Positions 39,601 to 52,000 of a DNA stretch of 64,000 nucleotides are shown here, piece after piece (position 1 is the stretch's first letter; each line of letters opens with the position of its first letter). The position numbers and the translations under genes are program-made. Source of the DNA: Liolophura sinensis (lineage: Eukaryota > Mollusca > Polyplacophora > Chitonida > Chitonidae). The notes under the pieces were generated by a model. The model ran no database searches and was not told the DNA's origin. It saw nothing but the letters and a program-made list of their open reading frames with translations. Location of the stretch: positions 24,103,385 to 24,167,384 of the forward strand of contig NC_088295.1 in the NCBI RefSeq assembly GCF_032854445.1, read 5' to 3'.

Positions 39601-42600
39601 CTAGGAGATAAACCAAACACTGACATTTCAGTTATAACACTGTCCAGAAACCAAGAGAGTGGAAGAGATCCCTGATGAGAAAGGTAACACTTTGGTTCTA
39701 ATGACAAAACATAGGAGACAGCACAACTACACGCAGAGTATTTGTCAGTGTAGGAAAAAGCATGTACAGCGTACAAATATAATGTGTATATATCAACAGT
39801 AACCCAATTATTTTTAACAATACAAAATATAGCATTAATGAGAGTGAATCAAATGGACTGAACTTTTAATTTCAACAGCCTTCCAACAGGAGCATACACA
39901 GACCCTGTTGGATGTTACCAGTATGTCCAGTGAAACATCTCCTATTTGCTGATACATCAAGAACCCCACTGGGGGTATAGATGCATGTTCATTTGAGGTG
40001 TATATAAGGCACATAAACACAACTTTAATGTTACAAGAAAGAGCTCCTCAGCTACTGAGTGACTTCTATTAGGCACTCAAGATAAACTATCCATTTTTAT
40101 ATCCAGTTACAAATGCAGTTAGTCTGGGTAACTCCTGTGGTATTATCTCCAGACTTCAAACCAGTCAAAACTGACCACAGGATGCTTGTGTTTAGATAAA
40201 TAATGGCCCATGAAGAAGTTTGACCAGTGGCCAGCTGTTGCAAATCCTCACCAAATGTCTAGGGTGGAGAAGTTAGTCTGTATGACCATTTCATGCAGTT
40301 CAGTGGGCAAGGTCAGTATCTCTTCAATCAGTGAATGTAAGAAAACATTAGCAGACAACAAAACTAACAAAGCTCTAGATGCCCTCAGATTCATTTAAAC
40401 TCCAAATTTTTAATTTTTGTGTTGTGCAATCTCTTATCCAATTCTTAAACAAAACAATGTTTTCTGATGTTTAATATGAAATTATCAGGTGGCTGTAACC
40501 AGTAGATTTCTTGTAGTTATATGTATGTGTACATAATTTCCGAAACCCATTACAGGTACACTCGTGATAATAATAAATAGCTAACATTTCAGGAATCACA
40601 GAATAATTTATCGTCATGCCTAAAGAATATTTTGGAAGACATTCCTACTGTACAGAAGTAGTTACCTTGTGTCAATGCAGGCCTATAATCTAATCAATTT
40701 ATTCTGAAGGAGGAACTGAGTTTCATGTAACTATGTTCCATATTGTAAAGGCATATGTCAAGTCGATGTTAATTTTGTTTCACCTGTAAGAGTGAGTCAG
40801 CTGAGGTGAGATGGTGCCTGCGGAACTTGCTCAGCCCATAAACCTCACATATAGCTAAGGAGCATGGCATAAAACACCTATCAAATAAGTAAATAAATAT
40901 CGCACACATCTTAATGCATGCTACGGTTCTTTTATACCATAAGTACAAGTAAATATAAACAGCTTCAAAGTCGGCTGATTGAGAAATTCTGAATGAAATA
41001 TATATCATGTGTCCTTTCCTCAGAGCTATTACATTCATATTACATACACAGGCAACTGCATTTACAAAGGAGTCAAGATACAGAATGTAAGTGCAATCAC
41101 CAAGGGTTTTCAATGAAAACAATGTCAACAATTTATGCAAATGATAATCAAACAAAGTAGTTAGATCTGCATCAATACATACTTGAGTTTGCCGAGTACA
41201 AATGAAGTTTATAATTTCTATAGGATGTGAATATAGCTGTAGGTGAATGATGAGTTGCTGGTGGTGTGTTTGGTGCTTCTTGCTGATGAAGCCAGGTGTC
41301 CAGGATTCAGCACTAAGGTCTGGTCTACCTAGAACCTTGGTGGTCCTGATGGTTTTTGCTAACATCCTGATGATAGAGCAGCAACAAGCTGTCTTGACAA
41401 AACTGCTCTACCTGGTATGTAAATGAGTAAAACACTCCAAGGAACCACCTTGGTGAAGCGATTCACAACTAGAAATAACATACGGATCATTGTGGTCAGC
41501 ACGCTAGAGTCAGATCGAAAATATCTTCTTGCTTACTTTGAAAACAAACCAACCAGGAAAGCCCATTCATCATGTCTTAAGTTGACGGAGTCAGGTAATG
41601 GTCATGACCTACTTGAATGGTTATGTAATTGTACTTTCTTCTTCATGCTTGCCACGTGTATTCAAATTACAGTATATTCTCAATGAAGGTAATCATAAAC
41701 AGGTTGTGCAAGACTGTGACTTCAAATGACTCAATTGTAGACAATGGTGATCAGAAAAAAAAAACCAAACCTAAAAAACAAAACACACCAGTACTGTTTG
41801 TTTTACTACAGATGAAGGATTCTTAAATGACTGCAACTAGTGTACTAAACAGTTCATGGCCTTTGACTTTATATGGTAAAACCTGGAGACATTATTCTGA
41901 AGTATCCACATAAGCATAACATCATCATCCAGAGAAAGTCTAGAATCATCTTTTAGGACACAGGTTCATGCACCTTAAAATTTTGTGGTTGGAATATATT
42001 TTGATAATATGACAATGAATGGATCCTGTTTGTGTGTATGTAAGTGCACATAAAAAATATACATTGCATAGCTATATATCCCCAAAAAATCAGACCCTAT
42101 GTCTATACAGCTGTACATGTTACTAGTGTTGCACTCTCCATGTAGTGACCATGTGGCCCAGGTCCTGGCAGACATTCTAGCCTGGCATCAATCAATTTCC
42201 TCTATACTACCATCATCTGGCAGGATATGCTACTTGCAAATTGGAAAGTTTAATGGTCAAGGCAAGTCTGCATGGTCCAAACTGGTCATTATTTTAACCC
42301 TGCTGAGGTAATGTCTGTCATCTACAGGACATAAACCCTCCCTCAGAACCATGGGCAGGACTCCATGTGACAGCCATCACAATCTCCTTGAAATCAGGTG
42401 TTTCCACTCAACCAACCCCACTTCTAATCCCCCAACAGACAACCCATCAGCTCAAAAGCTAATGGGGCAGAACCAGAAGCCCCTTTCTAATTATTTCAGT
42501 TCATTTCACATAACANNNNNNNNNNNNNNNNNNNNNNNNNNNNNNNNNNNNNNNNNNNNNNNNNNNNNNNNNNNNNNNNNNNNNNNNNNNNNNNNNNNNN

Positions 42601-42980
42601 NNNNNNNNNNNNNNNNNNNNNNNNNNNNNNNNNNNNNNNNNNNNNNNNNNNNNNNNNNNNNNNNNNNNNNNNNNNNNNNNNNNNNNNNNNNNNNNNNNNN
42701 NNNNNNNNNNNNNNNTAAAAACAAGGCATTTAAGAATTACTGGTATCTTGTCTGATAGAGCAGTTCGTAAAATTGCATTATAATGTTCGGCATTCAAGAA
42801 TACCTATAGCTTGTATGATTAAGCAATTTGTAAAACTGCATAATGTCCAAGTCCTGTGATACGTTCAAATATTGACCTTTAAACCAAAATTAAGTACAAT
42901 TGCTGACACTGATCTTGTGATTAAATCAACAAGAAAGGCTAAAATTATTATACTGTCACATCTATGAATGTTATCGTATG

Positions 42981-43011
<31 letters not shown>

Positions 43012-46000
43012 GATTGGTGTTTTACGCCGTACTCAAGAATATTCACTTATACGACGGCGGTCAGCATTATGGTGGGTCGAAACCGGGCAGAGCCCGGGGG
43101 AAACCCACGACCATCCGCAGGTTGCTGCCAGACCTTCCCACGTACGGCCGGAGAGGAAGGCAGCATGAGCTGGTCTTGAACTCACAGCGACCGCATTGGT
43201 GAGAGGCTTCTGGGTCATTACGCTGCGCTAGCGCGCTAACCGACTGAGCCACGGAGGCCCCGCATGCATTTTTAAGGAGTAGTAAATCACTGTGGTGGTA
43301 AAGGACACTATGAGGAGTTTGTGTGCGAATTTACCACACAGGTCTTTAAAATGCACTATATGTGGTCGCTACAATCCTATCATTGGCCAAAAAATTAAAC
43401 CAAACTGGACGCTGCCACTCCCACCGCAAAAATATGCCGGTGGGGGGGGGAGAGGGTAAATTTGGGGTAATATTCTTGAAAAGCACATACTTTGGCCGTC
43501 TTTGGGGATTGTCTTGTACTGTTTACACGTCCAAATGTAAAAAAGTTTGGCAACCCTCATTTCAAAGGATCTTTACATGCTATACATTATAGAATCCTGT
43601 TCCTATACACTAAATACACGAGTAAAAGACAGATTACCATTATCGCCATTCTCAAGAATTTTTCACTGACATAATGTGTAGAATAAATTGGAATTCCCAG
43701 GATAAACCATCAACCTTTAACACGTAAATGATAAATTTGTCACTGCCATGTTTGACAATCAGATTTGCATGCCACCATGGTGAAAGACGAAGACAAGTGT
43801 TTGTCAAAATAATGTAAGACTGTGCGTATAACACTATGTAATGAGTGCTGCCAACCACCTTAATGACAGTTAACTTACACACGTTGAAGGTGGTTGTGTC
43901 TAAAAAAGGAAAGAAAGTGTTTGGCATACATATTACAGCACAAAACCACTGATCAACTATGACAGCATAGTCTGCAAAACTGCAAAGATCGCCGTTTCAT
44001 GGCCAATTCTGGAGGTCAGCCATGTGCCTGCCAGAAGTGGGGTGGGAGGAGAGTACACAGGAGATAAAGCTACAGGTTCCCCATGTAACCCCCAACCCTA
44101 CCGCGTCTATCTCTCCTCCCCTCTTAAACACACCAACAATACTTTGACAGTCATGAGACTCTAGATGTTCTAGGTTATGTGGGAAATCTGCTGGAATATC
44201 TCTCTCCAGTCTGTTGCAAGAATAGTTTTAACAGCAAGGTGTATTAAAGACACTGAATTTGTCTTGTGTGGTGATGAATGGATTGTCAAAAGTGAACCTT
44301 TCACCCAGACATACTGGCTATCCGTTTGCAATTTATGCTCTGATTTCTAGATAAGATTATTGTCTTTGGTCAAACAGACAAACAGATGAGAGTATAAACC
44401 CTTTGTATAACAAACACACTCTCTTACCATAACATGTACAACTTCCTGAATGTACATCAACAAAATATATTTCTCATTTCTAAATTGCTTGTTTCTAACC
44501 CCACTTTCAACACATTTGGTTTGGTAACTTTTGTTTTAATAACAATACCTTATCTAAAGCCAACTGTACCTATATGTACAGTACTGTATGCTGTTGTTTC
44601 AATGTTGAGGACCAGACTGCAAGTGTCACAAGGAGAACTCTGAAATCTGCAATATATAACTTGGGGGCAATGGGGCATACCCCAGCCCACTGTATAATCT
44701 AACCCACTCTATGCAATAAGAAAACCTAGAAACACACATTAAAAGAATTTAAGTCACATAGAAATACCCATACAACAATAAAAAGTTCATGTGACATTCA
44801 CGTGTCTACATGTGGACTGGAGCAATGATCCTTAGCCAGTTCCTGTTTCACCATTCTGACCTTGCTATGTATCTACCTTTAGCTCTTTCTTTTTGGTTAT
44901 TGCTTTTTTGAAAAGCAAGAAAAAACACCACTTGATTACCATCCTGCTTGTGTAGTGAGAACAACACCTGGCATACAAGTACATGTATCATCCTTGCAAT
45001 CAGTTATATGTAACAGCTAAAAAAATACAAAAAAAAACAGCTATGATAAAATAAAAAAAATGAAACATGTAGATATTAATAATTTTGCAGCATGGAAATT
45101 GCAATTATATTCTTCTAGTCACAGCAGGTGTGTGATAATACTTACAAAAATTTCACATAGGTTGGCCCATTTTCTGGGTGGTCGGTCACAAGGCCAAGCC
45201 ATTTATCAGCAGCAAACATTTTTTTCCTGAGCCAATCAAGTCACATTAACCATCTGAAATGTCACTCATGTTGGATGCATTTCTTATAACCCAAAACCAA
45301 AGATTTGTTCTCAAAATCAACAAAAAGCTAAACCACCAAGACATGAATCTCAACCATCACCTAAAACTATTACTTTCTTTCTACTGCATGAAAATTCAGC
45401 CTACTTATTGTATGTTACTTAAAAAGAGCGCCACAAAAATGTGATATGGTGATTCCAAAAATGCCAAAGCCTTACATACAGCATCTAATCTCCTTGTTCT
45501 GAAAACAGCTCGCGAAATCAACTGAACAGAACTCAATCTTCACAACATGCATCTATCCCTATATCTCCTTAATATATACCACTGCCAGTACTTTACTCTT
45601 TGCTTTGAGCAAATATCTTTTTTGAAGAAGGGCTCTAATGCACCCTTCCTTGATTTTCAATGTTACAAAGAGAAAACAGTAGAAGTGGCTCTGCAAAAAA
45701 CTGATTCTTTGTAAAATATCACAATTCATATAAACTAGAAAAAATCATAACTACATGTATTTAGCAGTGAATGGTTTGCCCATGAGAAAAAGTCTGAAAA
45801 AATGGTTATTATGCTAACAATGCCAAGACCAAATGACACAATTCATGTACACTGCATGTGGAGACAACATATATAGATATCTGCTCACCAGGCAGATTGC
45901 TGTCTTTACAATGTAGTTTTCGCATCAGTATGTTCCTTTCTTTACCCGATAATGAGGCTTCTTCCACTTTGGGATCTATTTCGCACCAAAGAGAGGGGTG

Positions 46001-49000
46001 GAAAATTCTGGTACACAGAGAACCACTCAGGCACACTTCATCACCCTCAGCCCACAGCCTTGTCAATGGTGTTCATTAGAGGCATACTGAGAAAAAACAA
46101 ACACTGCCCTGTGGTCCACAGAAACACACTTGAAAACCAAACATAAGCCTGAGAGCACATTAAAGTTTGACCCATACAAGAAATAGTGAAGAAAGCTCTG
46201 ATGGTATCAATGAATCTTTCTCCATGTACTAAATATATCCACATTTTTATGTGTACCAACTTTCTGGTTTCCACCTCAATCAAGTTTGACTTTGACTTCA
46301 AAAGAGGAAATGATTCTCACATTCACAGTCTGCGGGTACCTTGTTCGCTCACTGGTATGTCCTTTGTACTGATTCTAATAATAATGTTATTTATAACATC
46401 TCCAGTGGAGACGTTGAACTAAGAACAATTCATATATATATATATATATATATACACATACTGTAAAGTACTTATTTTTTTTTTTGGATATACTCCAAAA
46501 ATATGTTTGTGGGAATTGATTTTCACATATTTATTCAAGGGAATTATGAAAACAATCCTAAAACAGTTTAATTATCCTTATTAATATGGCAAAAATTACT
46601 CAAGCCAGTCAAACAGGTGCTATCAAGGTTGCCTTTAATTCCCCTTTGTTTCTGGCAGTGTCCCTTATTCTCATAATCTGGATCAGAGATTATACCAATG
46701 GGTAATGATTATCACTATATACAGAGATCACTTTCACATCTATTATGAGCAATATTAAAAATGTCATTACTTTTCGCTCCTTTTAATCAACTGCAAAGTG
46801 ACCTCTCACTTCTTGAGCAGTTCAATGCAAAACATATGAATTCACCTGCCCCAGTCAATCATTCTGTATCAAGTAACACCATTAGTTCTGGATTGTTTTC
46901 AGTTTTAATTGTCATCTGCAGCCAGTCAGAAACTGATAACATTGTTGTAGCTGTCAGGCTGCCATTGTGTTGTTGTACACAGTTAACAATTTGTTCACAA
47001 AGTTCACTCATTGGTCCACAAGAGATACACAGCTATGGGGGTGTATCAAAGCGACAGTCATTGAAAGCCAGCACATGTTGGAATCTTCTTTTCTTTCACT
47101 TTGCCGGCATATCGAAAATTGATAAAACTTAAGACAAACGAACTCCAACTTTGTTTCATATAACTAGAGTTTGTATATTATTTAAAGTCTAAGTAGATGT
47201 AGCTGATAATTCAATGCTTGAATTCAGCGAAAATTAAGTACTTCACTGTACATAATATCTTGATCATGACAATTTCATTCAAGTATGTTCTGGAACATTG
47301 TATGAAGACCAAAGTCTGTAGCAACAGACGCTGTGAGAAGGTGAAGCTATACCCCTGCATACTGTTTCTTGGCACTCCCTAGCCCCTGGATGTTGGTATG
47401 TAAGCCATGATGAGAATGTGGCCAACATGACAAGTTACTGAGTAAGTATTAACCAAGAGAAAGCTGAAGCAGCTGTCCATCTGGCTGACCAGGTCATAAG
47501 GTTATGCTGATATTGGAAGATAACTGACTATAGATCTTCTAGATCTTCTGTAACATCATCTTTACAAATTCCAATCAGCTTCGAGATGACCTGCAGTGTA
47601 ATACATAACATTTACATGACGATACAGTACATGACATTTAACCATCACGCTACAGTCACCAATTTGAATCAACAGATTGCCAAAATGCATTCACTAAAAG
47701 GAATGAATGCATAGGATTTAAAACCATGCTGTGATGTGAATGTGTTAGAAAAAGGAAACATCAGCCATAACCCTTGACAGAAGAATGGGAACATTCAAAT
47801 CAAAACAAAAGGGAAACATGACATTAGCCAAACTAGCTACAAAAATTAAGATTAGATACAATGTTATAATCTTATCTGTTACCTAAGAAAACATCCTTTA
47901 AATATTGAATTTGAAACAAATAAATACTGAATGCTGTCAAGTAAGTGAAATATGAAGCCAACCTAGGGTTTACTCTATTCCCCCGTTGCACACAGAACAG
48001 CACTAGGTCCGTGGCCTTCTACACAGGGTTTGCCTAGAGAGCTGAGAAAGGATATGGGCCATTCAAAGGAAATGGCTGTCACTGAGATCTGTTAAAGACA
48101 TGGCCAACTGTATAATACAAATGTATATATAATAAAAAAAACTAAACTTCTACAGTTTCTTTGTTTCATTTCAATCTGTACATGTACTATTGTTGTTGCG
48201 GGAAGCATACATGTATGTCAGATGTCAGCAATCTTCCCGGTTCGATTCCACATTAACGATGTACCACTTTGAATTGTGGCAACAACTGACTTGGAATGCA
48301 GACATTTCATCTGCGGTGTTACCAATGTGTCAAGACTGTACAGTGGGATAGAATTAGCAGGTTAAGACCAAATGTACTGTCTGTCAGTGTATTCACGGTT
48401 TGCACCTGCATGTTGTAAGGTTCTTTCAAACTCTTTCTTCTGAAGCAGTATAGTGGCTGGTGTAACTTCCAAGAGATACATAAGTGAAGAGATACATAAC
48501 CATGTGCTTACAAATGGTGGTTGCCAAAGCTGCTATGCCTATGATGTGCCAGTTACATCTAAGTAAATTGTGACATCATGGTATGTGTATTCAGTGTCCA
48601 TGGACAACAATGTCAGAATTATTTCATGATGAAAGGAAGCATGCTTTTGTAAACCAAAACATGCTCCAGGTTTATAGGGCTTGGAAAAGTACAGATCTGT
48701 ATTCTGAAAAGCTTCATGTAAGTCTGGAAGAGCAAAAGAGATGTCAAATTTACATAACACTAAGGTAAAACACTGAGGGAAAACCCGCATACTTGGTCAC
48801 CTCAACGTTTCACTGTCTGATTAGACAACATGTATTGTGTAAGGAGCAAAGTAAATGGGTCATGTAGAGAGTTAACATGTAGATGCAGATGTACAAACTG
48901 TGTCTGGTTAACTTCCATGTACATTCCAATCACCTGTTTTGACATGCATGTTTAGGTAGCAATGCCAAAGTCTTTCCTTATTTCAAGGCACAGGAAGAGA

Positions 49001-52000
49001 GATAAACAAAAACATGTTTTCACTAAGTTTGTCTGAGAATGTGGTGATGTTAGAGGTTGTGTTACTATTTCTGGGATGCTATCAGATTCAGGTCTTCTGT
49101 TTGTTTCTGTTTAATGACTGAAATGTTCAGTAAGGAATATACTTTCTTAGAACAGTTGAAACATTTTTTGACAACCCTGACATTTCAATATACGACATTA
49201 CCTTAAACAATTTTTGTGTAATAGTTTGATCATTTTGTACCGTACATATCTTTCTACCTTTTTTTATGGCTGAAAATTCACAAGCAGATGGCAGGGTTTG
49301 TTTTGAGGAGTTAGCTTAGCTCCTTGTTTAGTATATAATTACTACAGTCCAGTGCAGATGCCCTGAGTGTGGAGGTTCCCCTTACTCCAATCCAGCCAGA
49401 CCAACTCAGGTAAACAACTCTCTACACCTCATAACACTACCTCCATCCTGCACAAAGGTCAAAACAGCTCACAGATATTTGATTTGTCAAGTGATACTGC
49501 TATAGCCTGTTGAATACAACATTCCATATGTTTTTTCTTTCAGCACTACCTAAACCCTTGTCTAAGAACACCATTGTTATAGGGATGCGCAATCTGTTTT
49601 CAAACAGCACATGAATACGAAATGACAAAGCTGGGCAATAGCTGTGCACCAGATGAACATACTGGTCTGTTTCTATACTGCTTCTCTGCCCCTCTTCACA
49701 GTTTTCACAGTCTTACATATAAAAAATATTTATAGCAGTAGTTCATACAATCGGCTAAAACACAAAACTTAGTCTTAATGTATTATACCACTGTAAATAA
49801 CCTGCATACTTCACTGCCATTTCACATAAAGGGGCATAACTCTTGCAGTTCTGTATGATGAGAGGAGACCAGATTTTTCAATTGTTTTCATTCAACCCTA
49901 TGTTCTTCCTGGTACTAAATACCCCAGGCACAAAAGCACATTTGCACTTCCCTCTTCTTACTTTGAACTATAGAAATTATTTTTAATGATCTCAAGGAAG
50001 TGTAATATCTTGAATAAATGACTTGTGAATTAGGAAACATGTGAGGGTTCAAATGTACCAATCCCAAATACAATGGCATGTATACGTATTGATACAAGTA
50101 CATCAAAAAATAAGCACACCATTTATGCCGAGAAGACATTTCTGACAACAAAAAAAAAAAAAAAAAAAAAGAGGAGCAATTATCTCTGTCTCCTTTCAGG
50201 GTAAGTGTATAATTTACAAAGACATGACAAACACTTGTAGTCAATATGTATGCCAACTGTGTTTAATACATGTCCAAGTGTCTTGCAAAAGAAAAGAAAC
50301 ATTGTGTACGCATAGGTCTTACAGTAAGCTGTTACATATACCATGGTTTCCTACTGATGCTTCATCATCACTCCCATCATGAAAGCACTTACAAAGCAAA
50401 AACTAAAACTGCAATTCCTCCACACTACCAGAGGATACACATTATTTCATCAAAGTTTAAACATTATGCACATGTGTACTTGCTCAGTGCATGATCATAC
50501 TACTGTTGTCTCTTTGAGACTGATCTATTTGCACCTAACACACATGCCTTGATACTGTATGTACAGTGCACATGATATGCTCAAATGATATACAGCAGTC
50601 TCTTACACCATACATGTATATGCAATTAAATATAATTTAGATGTTTATCTACTTGGTTTCTACTGGTTTGCTCTTTAGATCATTTTAATTCTGGATAACC
50701 ACCAAAGATTTATTTTATTTATTTATTTAGTTTACAGGTGTTTTACACCATATTCAAGAATAGTGAAAACTTATCTAGATGTGTGTGCAACTACTAATAG
50801 TACAATTATATGCACTTCTGAATACACTGTTAGAAGATAAATGTGCCAAAAGAAGAGACAATACTAATAAGCATACACCATGGCTTGTAGTTCTAGCACA
50901 CTGACATGGTTTTCAGTTATCAAAATGCTGGGGGCTATTTATTTTCTTTCCCCAAATGAAGACCATAATAATAGGTAGATTGGTGCCAAGGCCGAGCATA
51001 AGATAACTGTTCTGCAAAAGTCATCCCAGAATACCACAGTGTCAGTGCACACATTTAACACCCTGAAGATGAAAGGCAAGCTAAGCTTAACACTGTCACT
51101 TTTGGTAATAGCAGTCATTGGTAAGGAAACATGAAGGTAAGTAATGAGCCAACAGTCATTAAACTGTACATGCCTCTATAGAGGTAACCGTCACTAATAG
51201 TTCCAGAAACACAGCAGAAAGTAAGAAGAGAGGTCACAGCCTTGGTTTGTCTGGTGTTAAGACAATTCCATTATGGCATGTGCATGTACCATTACACTTC
51301 TTTACCAGCAGAAACAAATAGGCCAAGAACATTCTCAAGGACATGAACAGAACAGAACTGCGTAACATAAATGCACTGTACACACATGTAAATGCTATGG
51401 GGCAAATAAATAAATAAATAAATAAATTTTACATGAAGTTAACTATAAGTTTTAACTACTCCACATTACCATTAAGAGCTAAGAGTCATGTTGTTATTTA
51501 CACTTCCTTCTTCATGATACACGCACACACACGCCCACACACACTTCCTTCTTCATGATGCACACACACACACGAACACACACACTTCCTTCTTCATGAT
51601 GCATACACACATGCATACACACTATTTTGGAACAGTATGAGATAAAAAAGAGACTTTATTTTCAATTCATACTGTACCAGGACAAAAAGAATAGGAATGT
51701 CACTACTAATTATGGAAAGGTAATGCGATCCACTTTGTATTGACATTTTTCTTCCCTTTCTGCTTCTTTGTTCTCTTTTTTTTCTGCCCTGAATATGGGC
51801 ACTCTCTCTCCAGGTTTCAACAAATCCAATTTCTGGCCACATTCCTTTATTCTTCATATTTTTCTGACATATTTTCATACTTTACTTCGCACTGCAGGAG
51901 CTGTCCACATTATTTGAGAAAGTCACTACATGTAGTTCATTCTGTTCAGCTTTATTAAATAACTACTTTGAGTCCAGTTTTTGTCTGGGACTGAAGTGTT

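Larger units (their letters stand above)
33248..45888 (-). other. MRTF intron, about 12.6 kb
   Basis: Contains the purine tract at 33557-33624, four full or partial SINE A copies, a poly-G stretch near 38180-38213, and the N gap. A region of slightly higher CpG content at 35200-35530 could hold an alternative promoter, but no first exon can be defined. Confidence 0.7.

Noticed and set aside
40769-41365. 198-codon minus-strand frame
   Set aside because: Rich in residues expected from AT-rich DNA, its last third crosses a SINE-like relic, and no family resemblance was seen. Kept out unless transcripts support it.
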